A stretch of DNA of 64,000 nucleotides, taken from NCBI GenBank assembly GCA_035275265.1, contig DATENC010000026.1:434001-498000 (forward strand). Reading direction: 5' to 3'. The DNA comes from JACQAP01 sp035275265. Lineage in GTDB: Bacteria; Pseudomonadota; Gammaproteobacteria; Burkholderiales; JACQAP01. Position 1 is the first letter of the stretch; the number at the start of each line of letters is the position of its first letter. Shown here piece by piece: positions 1 through 8,389 of the stretch. The notes below the pieces were generated by a model. That model did no database searches, was not told the origin of the DNA, and saw only the letters and a program-made list of their open reading frames with translations. The position numbers and the translations under genes were made by a program.

Positions 1-251
1 GTGCGCGGCATGAAGCTCCACTTCAATCCGGTTGGAAAACCTGCACCACCACGCCCGCGCAAGGCCGATTTCTTCACATCCGTGATCACCTGCTCTGGCG
101 CAATGTTTTCGCGCAGGATCTTCTTCAGCGCCTGGTAGCCACCTCGAGCCTCGTAGTCCTTCAGCCGCCAGTTGAGGCCGGTGAGTCCCTTGAGGAGAAT
201 CGCTTCGGGGCCGTAGATATCCGGCGGGAAAGGAGGCCGAGGGGCATTCAT
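1..251 (-). CDS. nuoF: NADH-quinone oxidoreductase subunit F, N-terminal part (cut by window edge)
   Basis: Only the first 83 codons are present; the rest lies beyond position 1. NuoF is the peripheral-arm subunit of complex I that binds NADH and FMN and carries a [4Fe-4S] cluster. The visible part reads MNAPRPPFPPDIYGPEAIL and later contains the glycine-rich RGRGGAGFPTGLKWS block that forms part of the family's nucleotide and FMN site. The ATG at 251-249 overlaps the TGA of nuoE by four bases (ATGA), so the two are probably translationally coupled. It is the most distal nuo gene seen here; the remaining nuo genes should follow to the left. Confidence 0.95.
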   Translation of the reverse strand, partial: MNAPRPPFPPDIYGPEAILLKGLTGLNWRLKDYEARGGYQALKKILRENIAPEQVITDVKKSALRGRGGAGFPTGLKWSFMPR

Positions 252-739
252 TTTCTCAACTCCTCGACCAGCGCATCCAGTTTGTCCGGGGTCATGAACG
301 AAAGCATTTTCTTGTCGTTGTGCAGGCACACCGGCGCATCGCCGCACGCCCCCAGGCATTCGCCTTCCTTGAGTGTGAAACCGCCGTCCGGGGTGGTTTC
401 GTTGAAGCCGATACCGAGTTTCTTCTTGAGATGATCGGCCGCATCGGCCGCACCCGACAGCGCGCACGGCAGGTTGGTGCAGATGGTGATCTTGTTGCGC
501 CCGACCGGCTTCATGTTGTACATGCCGTAGAAAGTCGCCGCTTCGTACACCGCGATCGGAGCCATACCCAGGTACTGCGCAACGAAGTTCATTGTCTCGG
601 TGGAAAGCCAGCCCTTCTCGTCCTGCGCGACGGTGAGCGCGGCCATTACCGCTGACTGCCGGTGATTCGGCGGATACTTGGCAATCGCCTTGTCGATCCT
701 TGCCAGCGATTCTGGCGACAGCATCATCGGCGCGTTCAT
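248..739 (-). CDS. nuoE: NADH-quinone oxidoreductase subunit E
   Basis: 163-residue thioredoxin-fold [2Fe-2S] subunit of the complex I NADH module (24 kDa family). The four cluster ligands are visible as C-x4-C at residues 87 and 92 and C-x3-C at residues 128 and 132. Its length matches the family. The start ATG overlaps the nuoD stop by four bases (ATGA, 736-739) and its own stop overlaps nuoF in the same way, so nuoD, nuoE and nuoF form a tightly coupled run. Electrons from FMN on NuoF can reach this cluster (N1a), which is off the main path in known complexes. Confidence 0.97.
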   Translation of the reverse strand: MNAPMMLSPESLARIDKAIAKYPPNHRQSAVMAALTVAQDEKGWLSTETMNFVAQYLGMAPIAVYEAATFYGMYNMKPVGRNKITICTNLPCALSGAADAADHLKKKLGIGFNETTPDGGFTLKEGECLGACGDAPVCLHNDKKMLSFMTPDKLDALVEELRK

Positions 740-1989
740 CGGTCCACTTCTCCGAAAACGATGTCCTGAGTGCCGATGATGGCCACCACGTCGGCGATCA
801 TGTGGCCGCGTGCCATCTCATCCAGCGCCGCCAGATGGGCAAAACCCGGCGCGCGGATTTTCAGCCGGTATGGCTTGTTCGCGCCGTCGGAAATGAGGTA
901 GATGCCAAACTCGCCCTTCGGCGCCTCGACCGCAGCGTAGGTCTCGCCCGCCGGTACATGCATGCCCTCGGTGAAGAGCTTGAAGTGGTGGATCAGCTCT
1001 TCCATGTTCATCTTCATGTCCACGCGGGAAGGCGGTGCGACCTTGTGGTTGTCGGTGATGACCGGTCCGGGGTTCTTACGCAACCAGTCGATGCATTGCC
1101 TGACGATGCGATTCGACTGGCGCATTTCCTCGATGCGCACCAGATAGCGGTCGTAGCAGTCACCATTTACGCCGACCGGGATGTCGAAATCCATTCGATC
1201 GTAGACGGCGTACGGCCGCTTCTTCCGCAGGTCCCATTCCACCCCGGAGCCGCGCAGCATCGGTCCACTGAACCCCAGGGCCAGTGCGCGTTCAGGTGCG
1301 ACCACGCCGATACCTACCGTGCGCTGCTTCCAGATGCGGTTGTCGGTGAGCAGCGTCTCGTATTCGTCCACAAGCCCGGGAAACCGATCGGTAAAGTCCT
1401 CGATGAAGTCCAGCAGCGACCCCTGCCGGTTCCTGTTGAGTTCGTGCACCGCCTTTTCGCCGTGGATCTTGGAGGCCTGGTAACGCGGCATGGCGTCGGG
1501 AAGCTCTCGGTAGACTCCGCCCGGGCGGTAATAAGCAGCATGCAGGCGAGCGCCCGAGACCGCTTCGTAACAGTCCATCAGGTCTTCGCGCTCGCGGAAA
1601 CAGTACAGGAACACAGTCATGGCGCCGACGTCGAGTGCATGCGCCCCAAGCCAGAGAAGGTGATTCAGCACCCGTGTGATCTCGTCGAACATCACACGGA
1701 TGTATTGCGCGCGTTGCGGAACCTCGATCCCGAGCAGCTTTTCGATCGCCAGTACATAGGCGTGCTCGTTGCACATCATCGACACGTAGTCGAGGCGGTC
1801 CATGTACGGCACCGACTGCAGGAAAGTCTTGTGCTCAGCAAGCTTCTCGGTCGCGCGATGCAGCAGGCCGATGTGCGGATCGGCGCGTTGGATCACCTCG
1901 CCGTCCAGTTCCAGCACCAGCCGCAACACTCCGTGCGCCGCAGGGTGCTGGGGCCCAAAGTTCATTGTGTAATTGCGAATCTCAGCCAC
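736..1989 (-). CDS. nuoD: NADH-quinone oxidoreductase subunit D
   Basis: 417-residue 49 kDa-type subunit of complex I, which with NuoB forms the quinone-binding pocket. The start is taken as the GTG at 1989-1987, giving the standard beginning V/M-AEIRNYTMNFGPQHPAAHG. The frame stays open to 2091 but those extra 34 codons look unlike any NuoD N-terminus. No good Shine-Dalgarno sequence precedes the GTG. The C-terminus ends in the conserved region DVVAIIGTQDIVFGEVDR. It is separated from nuoC by a 208-base gap, which is unusual because nuoC and nuoD are normally adjacent or fused. Confidence 0.95.
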   Translation of the reverse strand: MAEIRNYTMNFGPQHPAAHGVLRLVLELDGEVIQRADPHIGLLHRATEKLAEHKTFLQSVPYMDRLDYVSMMCNEHAYVLAIEKLLGIEVPQRAQYIRVMFDEITRVLNHLLWLGAHALDVGAMTVFLYCFREREDLMDCYEAVSGARLHAAYYRPGGVYRELPDAMPRYQASKIHGEKAVHELNRNRQGSLLDFIEDFTDRFPGLVDEYETLLTDNRIWKQRTVGIGVVAPERALALGFSGPMLRGSGVEWDLRKKRPYAVYDRMDFDIPVGVNGDCYDRYLVRIEEMRQSNRIVRQCIDWLRKNPGPVITDNHKVAPPSRVDMKMNMEELIHHFKLFTEGMHVPAGETYAAVEAPKGEFGIYLISDGANKPYRLKIRAPGFAHLAALDEMARGHMIADVVAIIGTQDIVFGEVDR

Positions 1990-2197
1990 GGCACGTCGCT
2001 CGAGTAGTCGAGTCGCGGATAACGCCAAGAACACAAACAACTTCGGCGTAGACAACAGAGCGCTCCGCGCCTTGTTGCGGCGCAGGCTCACGTCTGCACT
2101 GCCAACGTGATGTCGGAGTCACTATCTTGCCTCGGCAAGTTAAGCCCGCAGGGCGGGGGGAGCGAGAATTCATGGTGAATGGATAGGGGCCACCGTT
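1990..2197 (-). other. Non-coding gap between nuoC and nuoD with three hairpins
   Basis: No convincing gene. On either strand three inverted repeats can fold: 2053-2077 (outer CAACA/TTGTT-type stem, one mismatch, then a 4-bp GC stem around TCC), 2136-2149 (CTTGCC/GGCAAG, almost no loop) and 2154-2164 (GCCC/GGGC around GCA). None is followed by a T run on the minus strand, so they are not obvious terminators. They may be mRNA processing or stability elements, or remains of a repeat inserted into the operon. Confidence 0.5.
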
Positions 2198-2797
2198 TTA
2201 TTCCACATCCCCGTAGTTCGCTTCTCGCACCACTCGCGGCACGGTCTCGCGCGGTTCGATGCTGACCGGCTGATAGATGATGCGTCTCTGGTCAGGGTCG
2301 TAACGCATCTCCACGTATCCGGAGAGCGGGAAATCCTTGCGGAAAGGGTGGCCGATGAATCCGTAGTCGGTAAGAATGCGGCGCAGATCAGGATGTCCGG
2401 GAAATACGATCCCGAACAGGTCGAAAGTTTCGCGCTCGTACCAGTTGGCCGACGGCCAGATTCCGTTGACCGAATCCAAAGAGGGAAAATCGTCTCCCGT
2501 TGCGAATACCCGCAGCCGAAGGCGCTGATTGCGCGAAACCGAAAGCAAGTGATACACGACTGCATAACGGGCACCTTCGCGCGCGCGATTGCCGAAGTCG
2601 AGGTAATCGACTCCGCACAAGTCGACGAGCTGTTCGAAGCGCAGCAGCGGATGCTCGCGCAATTGCGCGGCCGTCCAAAGAAGGTCTGTCGCCTTAACCA
2701 CTAGCGTTAGCTCACCAAAAGACTCGTCAAGGCCGGCGAGCCTTTCGACGAGCACGGCCTTCAGGTTATCGGCAAGCGCCGCGAGCTTGGTGTTCAT
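2198..2797 (-). CDS. nuoC: NADH-quinone oxidoreductase subunit C
   Basis: 199-residue 30 kDa-type subunit of the complex I peripheral arm, which holds NuoD and NuoB in the connecting fragment. The start is the ATG at 2797-2795 (MNTKLAALADNLK); the frame runs further upstream but into nuoB and without NuoC character. The family signature is clear in the stretch NWYERETFDLFGIVFPGHPD followed by LRRILTDYGFIGHPFRKDFP. It starts 11 bases after the nuoB stop. The stop TAA is at 2200-2198, followed by the long gap before nuoD. Confidence 0.96.
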   Translation of the reverse strand: MNTKLAALADNLKAVLVERLAGLDESFGELTLVVKATDLLWTAAQLREHPLLRFEQLVDLCGVDYLDFGNRAREGARYAVVYHLLSVSRNQRLRLRVFATGDDFPSLDSVNGIWPSANWYERETFDLFGIVFPGHPDLRRILTDYGFIGHPFRKDFPLSGYVEMRYDPDQRRIIYQPVSIEPRETVPRVVREANYGDVE

Positions 2798-2808
2798 GGC
2801 CTTGAGGT

Positions 2809-3285
2809 TCAGCGCGCTATGGTGTTCGTGCGCCGGATCTTGTTCTGGAGCTGGATGATTCCGTAAAGTAACGCCTCCGCGGTGGGCGGGCAGCCGGGAA
2901 CGTAAACATCCACCGGAACGATGCGGTCGCACCCGCGCACCACCGAATAGGAATAGTGGTAGTAACCGCCGCCGTTCGCGCAGGACCCCATCGAGATGAC
3001 CCAGCGCGGCTCGGCCATCTGGTCATAAACCTTGCGCAACGCAGGGGCCATCTTGTTGCACAGCGTGCCTGCTACGATCATGACGTCGGATTGACGCGGG
3101 CTGGGACGGAAGACGACGCCAAACCGGTCGAGGTCATACCGCGCCGCGCCGGCGTGCATCATCTCGACTGCGCAGCAGGCCAAGCCGAAGGTCATCGGCC
3201 ACATCGAGCCTGTGCGTGTCCAGTTGATGACGTTATCGATCGTGGTGGTGACGAAGCCTTTTTCAGTCGCGCCTTCGATGGTCAT
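2809..3285 (-). CDS. nuoB: NADH-quinone oxidoreductase subunit B
   Basis: 158-residue subunit carrying cluster N2, the last iron-sulfur centre before quinone. All four [4Fe-4S] ligands are visible: the tandem cysteines 37-38 in FGLACCAVEMM, C102 in MGSCANGG and C132 in VPGCPP. The length is normal for the family. nuoC follows after 11 bases, but the gap to nuoA upstream is 207 bases, longer than usual in this operon. Confidence 0.97.
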   Translation of the reverse strand: MTIEGATEKGFVTTTIDNVINWTRTGSMWPMTFGLACCAVEMMHAGAARYDLDRFGVVFRPSPRQSDVMIVAGTLCNKMAPALRKVYDQMAEPRWVISMGSCANGGGYYHYSYSVVRGCDRIVPVDVYVPGCPPTAEALLYGIIQLQNKIRRTNTIAR

Positions 3286-3492
3286 TTCGCCGCCTCCGAA
3301 CCGCGTGGGGAAGCCACACCTAGCCGGCGGCGTAGACGGCTCGCCTTGCTCGGGTGGAAGAATAGGGATCTGACCCCGGAGACGCGAGGGCCGGCATGTA
3401 TTAGGCTCCCAGGGCCGGCTGCACGGTCACATCCCCACAAGTGGGGCCCCTGCTCCACGATCCGCCGGCTCCGCGCCAGATAACTCACGGTC
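3286..3492 (-). other. Non-coding gap between nuoA and nuoB with repeats
   Basis: No gene found. The segment holds a perfect hairpin CCCCAC-AA-GTGGGG at 3433-3446 and two direct copies of AGGGCCGGC about 30 bases apart (around 3388 and 3413). A GGGATCTGACCCC motif lies near 3366. Complex I genes A and B are usually close together, so this looks like a small repeat insertion in the operon. Confidence 0.45.
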
Positions 3493-3861
3493 TCAGTCCC
3501 ACTCCAACGCCCCCTTTTTCCACTCGTAAACAAAGCCGATGACGAGGATGGCAACGAAAATAATCATGGAAACGAAGCCGAAGGTTCCGATTTCCTCGAG
3601 CACTACGGCCCACGGGAAGAGAAATGCAATTTCCAGATCGAACAGGATGAACAGGATGGCGACCAGATAGTAGCGGACGTCGAACTTCATCCTGGCGTCC
3701 TCGAACGCCTCGAAACCGCACTCATATGGGGAGAGTTTCTCGGGATCGGGACGGTGAACACCGAGCAATCTGCTCAGACCACCACCCAACAGCGGAAGCG
3801 CCACTCCAGCGGCCAGGCCGACGAAGATGAACAGGAGAACCGGAAAGTACTGCTCAAGCAT
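3493..3861 (-). CDS. nuoA: NADH-quinone oxidoreductase subunit A
   Basis: 122-residue membrane subunit of complex I, first gene of the nuo set here. Three transmembrane segments are visible: about residues 7-29, 62-85 and 91-113. The loop between the first two contains the conserved SPYECGFEAFEDARMKFDVR segment, whose cysteine lies near the quinone channel in known structures. I start it at the ATG 3861-3859 (MLEQYFPVLL), with a GAAAG purine block a few bases upstream; a TTG two codons earlier is possible. It lies downstream of tpiA, secG and tRNA-Leu on the same strand. Confidence 0.96.
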   Translation of the reverse strand: MLEQYFPVLLFIFVGLAAGVALPLLGGGLSRLLGVHRPDPEKLSPYECGFEAFEDARMKFDVRYYLVAILFILFDLEIAFLFPWAVVLEEIGTFGFVSMIIFVAILVIGFVYEWKKGALEWD

Positions 3862-3974
3862 TGACAACTTTCGACCTGTCAGAAGACGGGATCAGAATCG
3901 ATTGCGCGCGCCAAGTCATACCCTTCTGCTCCCGGTGCATGCGCCCGCTCCTGCTTGCCGCTCTCTGTGTGCTC

Positions 3975-4059
3975 TGGTGCCGACGGGGAGACTCGAACTC
4001 CCACGGGTTACCCCACCACCCCCTCAAGATGGCGTGTCTACCAATTTCACCACGTCGGC
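3975..4059 (-). tRNA. tRNA-Leu (anticodon GAG), CCA encoded
   Basis: Minus-strand class II tRNA with a 7-bp acceptor stem (GCCGACG/CGTCGGC), D-loop TGGTGAAATTGGTAGAC and anticodon arm CCATC-TTGAGGG-GGTGG, giving anticodon GAG. A long variable arm follows (GGTGGGGTAACCC), then T-arm GGGAGTTCGAGTCTCCC. The 3' ACCA end is encoded. It reads CTC/CTT leucine codons. It sits between secG and nuoA on the same strand and is probably cut out of their common transcript or read from a promoter in the secG gap. Confidence 0.96.
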
Positions 4060-4085
4060 AAACTTTGAAACGTGAGGGATCAGGC

Positions 4086-4146
4086 GTGAGGCGGATCGTG
4101 AAAGCTTGACAGTCCAGTGCCTCATTTCTCACCCCTCTCGCCTCAC
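4086..4146. repeat. Inverted GTGAGGCG repeat between tRNA-Leu and secG
   Basis: GTGAGGCG at 4086-4093 is answered by CGCCTCAC at 4139-4146, the second arm overlapping the secG stop codon. Related GTGAGGGA (about 4073) and CTCACCCC (about 4129) words lie alongside. It belongs to the GAGGGGTGAGG-like word family seen at several other junctions in this window. Function unknown. Confidence 0.55.
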
Positions 4147-4508
4147 TTTTCCTTCGGTACTTCGTTCGCCTTGGACTCGCCAGTAGGCGCCGGCACCGTG
4201 CTCGATGGCGCCGGAATAGTCTTCGCCGGGTCCACCGGGGCCTCTTCGTGTGTGGACATCACCCCCTCAGGCCTGCCCTTGTGGCTGGCCACGTAGGTAA
4301 GACCGAGGCTTGTAGCGAAGAACACCGCTGCCAGAACTGCCGTGGTGCGGCTCAGAAAATTGGCCGAACCGCTGGAGCCGAACAGACTGCCGGCGGAGCC
4401 GCTGCCGAATGCCGCTCCCATGTCCGCGCCCTTGCCGTGCTGAAGCAGCACCAAGCCGATAACACACAAGGCCGCAGCCACATGAAAAACAAGAATCAAG
4501 GTTTCCAT
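4143..4508 (-). CDS. secG: Protein translocase subunit SecG
   Basis: 121-residue small subunit of the SecYEG channel in the inner membrane. Two hydrophobic segments (about residues 3-21 and 55-74) flank the conserved cytoplasmic loop with QHGKGADMGAAFGSGSAGSLFGSSG, the SecG hallmark. The tail is a charged, proline-rich stretch (about residues 80-121) that varies in betaproteobacteria. It follows tpiA by 31 bases on the same strand, the normal betaproteobacterial order. Confidence 0.96.
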   Translation of the reverse strand: METLILVFHVAAALCVIGLVLLQHGKGADMGAAFGSGSAGSLFGSSGSANFLSRTTAVLAAVFFATSLGLTYVASHKGRPEGVMSTHEEAPVDPAKTIPAPSSTVPAPTGESKANEVPKEK

Positions 4509-4539
4509 AGGTATCCCGTCGTTTCAGCGATCCGCTTCT

Positions 4540-5313
4540 TCAGCGCTTCCGTGCGACTGGCGCATCCGCTGCCTTGCAAATCGCAATGAGTTCCTGAGCC
4601 ACGAGCGAAGCCCCACCAATCAATCCGCCATCCACGTCCGGCATCGCAAACAATTCCGCGGCGTTCGCGGCCTTGACGCTACCGCCGTAGAGTATCGGAG
4701 CCGCATCGCCAAGCGCGCGGTCCCGTTTGGCAAGCAGACCCCGAATATAGGCATGCACCGCCTGCGCCTGTTCCGGAGTTGCAGTCCTGCCGGTACCGAT
4801 CGCCCACACCGGCTCATATGCCAGAACCGCCCCTTTCAGTCCCTCTGCGCCCAATTCATCTAGAACCGCGGCAATCTGCCGCCCCACCACGTCTTCAGTT
4901 ACGCCACTCTCGCGTTCAGCTAGTGTTTCGCCGGCACAGACGATTGGTACCATTCCTGCCGCCAACACTGCTTTCGCCTTGAGCGCCACCGTGCGGTCAT
5001 CCTCGCCGAACCACTGCCGGCGTTCGGAATGTCCGACGATCACATATCGACAGCCAAACTCGCACAGCATTCCGGCGGAGACTTCGCCGGTAAACGCTCC
5101 TTTGGGATACTGGCTGACATTCTGGGCGCCCCACACCATTTTCGATTGGGCCAAGGCTGCCTGAACCTGGGCGAGGTAGGGGAAAGGGACGCACACCGCG
5201 CAGATCGTCCCGCGCAGCCCAGCAACGGCCGCCGCAACCGTGTCGAGGAGGGCCTGGTTTTCTGGAAGACTGCCGTACATCTTCCAGTTGCCCACCGCCA
5301 GCCGCTGCCGCAT
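4540..5313 (-). CDS. tpiA: Triosephosphate isomerase
   Basis: 257-residue glycolytic enzyme interconverting dihydroxyacetone phosphate and glyceraldehyde 3-phosphate in the cytoplasm. Catalytic residues are visible: K11 in GNWKM, H95 in IVGHSERR and E167 in AYEPVWAIGTG (phosphate-gripping loop 6). The phosphate-binding LYGGSV motif is near residue 229. It is the first gene of the tpiA-secG-tRNA-nuo run and has its own promoter candidate about 30 bases upstream. Confidence 0.98.
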   Translation of the reverse strand: MRQRLAVGNWKMYGSLPENQALLDTVAAAVAGLRGTICAVCVPFPYLAQVQAALAQSKMVWGAQNVSQYPKGAFTGEVSAGMLCEFGCRYVIVGHSERRQWFGEDDRTVALKAKAVLAAGMVPIVCAGETLAERESGVTEDVVGRQIAAVLDELGAEGLKGAVLAYEPVWAIGTGRTATPEQAQAVHAYIRGLLAKRDRALGDAAPILYGGSVKAANAAELFAMPDVDGGLIGGASLVAQELIAICKAADAPVARKR

Positions 5314-5340
5314 GCGCTATCCCACCGATAAAACGGGTGA

Positions 5341-5370
5341 ATTTTACCCGCCCCGGGGAATGGGGGTCAA
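5341..5370 (-). promoter_or_regulatory. Sigma-70-type promoter for tpiA
   Basis: On the minus strand TTGACC (5370-5365) is followed after 18 bases by TAAAAT (5346-5341), leaving a leader of roughly 20 bases before the tpiA ATG at 5313. The close match and position support it as the promoter for tpiA-secG and possibly the tRNA and nuo genes. The rest of 5371-5597 shows no gene. Confidence 0.65.
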
Positions 5371-5522
5371 CGTTGTGCGCTGCGAAAAAGGTGATTTGCG
5401 CCGTCTCGACGAACGGCCGCGAAGAGAATCAGGGCGTTACAGACTCAACGGCTCGACCATTCTTTAGTTAGTAGGTTGCTATCGGCTTCGCTTACCCGAA
5501 TCGTTTGCAGCGGTTATGACCA

Positions 5523-5541
5523 TCACTCAAGAAACGAGTGA
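5523..5541 (-). other. Hairpin downstream of pstB
   Basis: TCACTC-AAGAAAC-GAGTGA forms a 6-bp stem with a 7-base loop about 57 bases after the pstB stop. There is no T run, so an intrinsic terminator is not supported; it may mark the end of the pst transcript or nothing. Confidence 0.3.
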
Positions 5542-5597
5542 CTTAACTGGCGGAAGAACACCAGCCTAGCCTCCGCCCTTACGGTATCGGTCACTTC

Positions 5598-6398
5598 TTA
5601 GCCGAATCGACCGGTAATGTAATCCTCAGTGGCCTTGTTCTTGGGCTTGATAAAAATGGTGTCGGTTGCGTCGAACTCGATCATTTCACCCAGATACATG
5701 TAAGCGGTGAAATCCGACACGCGCGCTGCCTGCTGCATGTTGTGGGTGACGATCAGGATCGTCACCTTGTGCTTGAGGTCGGCGATCAGTTCCTCGATGC
5801 TTGCCGTCGCTATCGGGTCGAGCGCCGAGGTGGGTTCATCGAACAGCAGGATCTCAGGCTCGGTGGCGAGCGCCCGCGCGATACAAAGACGCTGCTGCTG
5901 CCCCCCGGACAGGTTGAACGCCAGGTCATTGAGCCGGTCTTTAACTTCGTCCCACAGCGCAGCGCCGCGCAGCGCCTGCTCCACCTTATCGTCGAGTGTC
6001 GCCACGCCCCTAACGCCGCGCACGCGCAGGCCATAAGCCACGTTTTCGTAGATCGATTTCGGAAAGGGATTGGGCTTCTGAAACACCATACTGATGCGCA
6101 TGCGCACTTCGATAGGGTCCACCTGCTGGTTGAGCAGGTTGGTATTGTCGGGTTGCAGCCGGATTTCGCCTTCGTACCGGTTCCCCGCGTAGAGGTCGTG
6201 CATGCGGTTGAAACAGCGTAAATACGTTGACTTACCGCAACCTGAAGGTCCGATCAGGGCGGTGACCCTTTTCTCGTAGATAGGCATGTTGATGCTTTTC
6301 AACGCGTTGAACGAGCCGTAGTAGAAACTCAGATTCTGCGCCTCCGCCTTGACGACGAGGTTCGCCTTCGCATTGGTTCCTTCAGTGAATTTCGACAT
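5598..6398 (-). CDS. pstB: Phosphate ABC transporter ATP-binding protein
   Basis: 266-residue ATPase of the high-affinity PstSCAB phosphate importer, acting on the cytoplasmic face of the inner membrane. Walker A GPSGCGKS is at residues 50-57, signature LSGGQQQR at 163-170 and Walker B ILLFDE at 183-188, followed by the D-loop SALDP. A THNMQQAARVSD segment typical of PstB follows. It begins nine bases after the pstA stop. phoU, which often follows pstB, is not there: the next gene on this strand is tpiA. Confidence 0.97.
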   Translation of the reverse strand: MSKFTEGTNAKANLVVKAEAQNLSFYYGSFNALKSINMPIYEKRVTALIGPSGCGKSTYLRCFNRMHDLYAGNRYEGEIRLQPDNTNLLNQQVDPIEVRMRISMVFQKPNPFPKSIYENVAYGLRVRGVRGVATLDDKVEQALRGAALWDEVKDRLNDLAFNLSGGQQQRLCIARALATEPEILLFDEPTSALDPIATASIEELIADLKHKVTILIVTHNMQQAARVSDFTAYMYLGEMIEFDATDTIFIKPKNKATEDYITGRFG

Positions 6399-6407
6399 GG
6401 CGTTTCC

Positions 6408-7331
6408 TTACCACTTGATTTTCTTTCTGAGCCGATAGCGAATGTAGATCGCCAGGGCATTCATGGACAGCGTCATCACTACCAGCACCAGACCGGCAGC
6501 CGCGGCGTTCTGGTGGAATGCCGCTTCAGGGCGCGAAGTCCAGTTGAACATCTGGATGGGCATTACCGTAAACGGCGCAAACAGCCAGTCGAACGGGCCC
6601 GCCGGTGGATCCCCACTGAACGGCGCCGGGGGCAGGAAGGCGATGAATGTCAACGCGCCGATGGTGATGATCGGCGCCGTTTCGCCGATTGCGCGCGCCA
6701 TTCCGATGATCACGCCGGTCAGAATCCCTGGAAGCGAGTAGGGAAGAATATGATCCGCGGTGGTTTGCCACTTGGTGGCGCCGAGTGCGTAGGCTCCCTC
6801 GCGGATGACTGCCGGTATCGATCGGATTGCTTCGCGTGTAGCGACAATGACCACCGGTAGGATCAAGAGCGCAAGCGTCAGGCCGGCGGAGAGAATGCTC
6901 TGTCCGAAACCAAACTGGTACACGAACAGCCCCAGTGCTAGCAGGCCGTAAACAATCGAGGGCACGCCAGCGAGGTTGGTGACGTTGATCTCGATGATGT
7001 CGGTGACCCAGTTCTTGGGCGCATATTCCTCGAGATAGACCGCGCCCGCCACGCCGAGCGGCACCGCGGTTACCGCGGTGACAATCATTACCAGCGTGGT
7101 ACCGACCCAAGCCGACAGGATACCCGCCTGTTCGGGATGGCGAGACGGGAAATGGGTGAAGAAATCCAGCGAAAGGCGGTGCGCACCATCGATCGCCATG
7201 CCAGCGAACAGGGAGACGAACGTGAGCACACCCACCATCAACGCCAGCACGCCAATGGTGGCAAAGATGAGGTCCCAGCGTTTGTGCTTCGTGATTAGCG
7301 CCCGGATCTCGGCTACCGTCATGTCGGCCAT
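6408..7331 (-). CDS. pstA: Phosphate ABC transporter permease PstA
   Basis: 307-residue inner-membrane permease. About six hydrophobic segments are visible, beginning near residue 25. The cytoplasmic EAA-type loop that contacts the ATPase reads IREGAYALGATKWQTTADHILPYS, followed by the IGMARAIGETAPIITIGA stretch characteristic of PstA. It starts one base after the pstC stop (TGATATG), so translation is probably coupled with pstC. Confidence 0.96.
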   Translation of the reverse strand: MADMTVAEIRALITKHKRWDLIFATIGVLALMVGVLTFVSLFAGMAIDGAHRLSLDFFTHFPSRHPEQAGILSAWVGTTLVMIVTAVTAVPLGVAGAVYLEEYAPKNWVTDIIEINVTNLAGVPSIVYGLLALGLFVYQFGFGQSILSAGLTLALLILPVVIVATREAIRSIPAVIREGAYALGATKWQTTADHILPYSLPGILTGVIIGMARAIGETAPIITIGALTFIAFLPPAPFSGDPPAGPFDWLFAPFTVMPIQMFNWTSRPEAAFHQNAAAAGLVLVVMTLSMNALAIYIRYRLRKKIKW

Positions 7332-7332
7332 A

Positions 7333-8286
7333 TCAATAGGCCTGCCGGTATCTGCGCTTCATAACGTGCCCCAAGATGTTGAAGAACAGCGTCAACAACA
7401 TCAAGGTAAGGCCGGCGGCAAAAATGGTTTGATAGCCGATACTGCCGTGCGGTAGATCGCCGAGCGCCACCTGCACGATGTAAGCGGTAATGGTAGCTGC
7501 CGGTTCCGTGGGATCCCAGGTCAGGTTCGGCTGCATGCCTGCCGCGACTGCCAGGATCATGGTTTCACCCACCGCGCGCGAAATACCGAGAATGTAAGCG
7601 GCGGCAATCCCGGAAAATGCGGCCGGGGTCACGACCCGGATCGCTGTCTGGAAGCGGGTGGCCCCCATAGCATAGGAGCCTTCGCGCATCGCCATCGGCA
7701 CCGCGCGCATCGCATCCTCGGACACAGAGCTTACGTAGGGAATGATCATGATGCCCATTACCAGCCCCGCCGAAAGCAGGTTGAAGCCGGGCAGGCCGGG
7801 GAAAAAAAACTGCAATGCCGGCGTCACGTACAGTAGCGCGAAATAGCCGTAGACGATGGTAGGCACACCGCCGAGCAACTCGAGAAACGGCTTCGCCACC
7901 TCACGTATGGAGAACGGCGCGAACTCCGACAGGTAGATCGCGATGATGGTGCCCAGCGGAATTGCCACCGACAGCGCGACAAAGGAACTAACCAGAGTGC
8001 CCGAAAGCAGCACCATGATGCCGTAATGCGCATCATCGAACAGCGGCGTCCATTGGGTATCGGTGAGGAAGTCCCAAAGCGGGACATGCTGGAAAAACTG
8101 GTACGACTCGGTAAGCAGGATGACGACAATACCGACCGTAACAGCAACCGACACCGACGCCGCGAGGAAAAGCAGGATCTCGATGAAGCGCTCGCGAATA
8201 TGGCGGGATTTCCTCTTCGCGAGCCGTGCGCTGACTGTGTTATCCGCCAAGGTATTCAGACCGTGGGTGGGGGCGACGGAACTCAT
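7333..8286 (-). CDS. pstC: Phosphate ABC transporter permease PstC
   Basis: 317-residue inner-membrane permease partner of PstA. After a charged N-terminus (about 35 residues) there are six or so membrane segments. The EAA-type loop reads MREGSYAMGATRFQTAIRVV and is followed by GISRAVGETMILAVAAG, the paired PstC motif. It is the first gene after the terminator that follows pstS, so it depends on read-through or an internal promoter. Confidence 0.96.
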   Translation of the reverse strand: MSSVAPTHGLNTLADNTVSARLAKRKSRHIRERFIEILLFLAASVSVAVTVGIVVILLTESYQFFQHVPLWDFLTDTQWTPLFDDAHYGIMVLLSGTLVSSFVALSVAIPLGTIIAIYLSEFAPFSIREVAKPFLELLGGVPTIVYGYFALLYVTPALQFFFPGLPGFNLLSAGLVMGIMIIPYVSSVSEDAMRAVPMAMREGSYAMGATRFQTAIRVVTPAAFSGIAAAYILGISRAVGETMILAVAAGMQPNLTWDPTEPAATITAYIVQVALGDLPHGSIGYQTIFAAGLTLMLLTLFFNILGHVMKRRYRQAY

Positions 8287-8339
8287 CGGTTCGGAGCCGG
8301 GGCTATATTACAGAATTCTCAGACCACCCGGAACCCGGG

Positions 8340-8370
8340 CAAAAAACAGGAGGGGCAGCGCCCCTCCTGT
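8340..8370 (-). terminator. Intrinsic terminator after pstS
   Basis: On the minus strand an 11-bp perfect stem (ACAGGAGGGGC / GCCCCTCCTGT, 3-base loop) is followed directly by a run of T. It lies 20 bases after the pstS stop and ahead of pstC. Partial termination here would make much more binding protein than permease, as is common for ABC importers. Confidence 0.88.
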
Positions 8371-8389
8371 ATAACGGATTCGCTCTCGA

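Noticed and set aside
700..2007. 435-codon plus-strand open frame opposite nuoD
   Set aside because: It mirrors a clear NuoD in the opposite frame, has no family likeness and no ribosome site; such antisense frames are common in GC-rich DNA.
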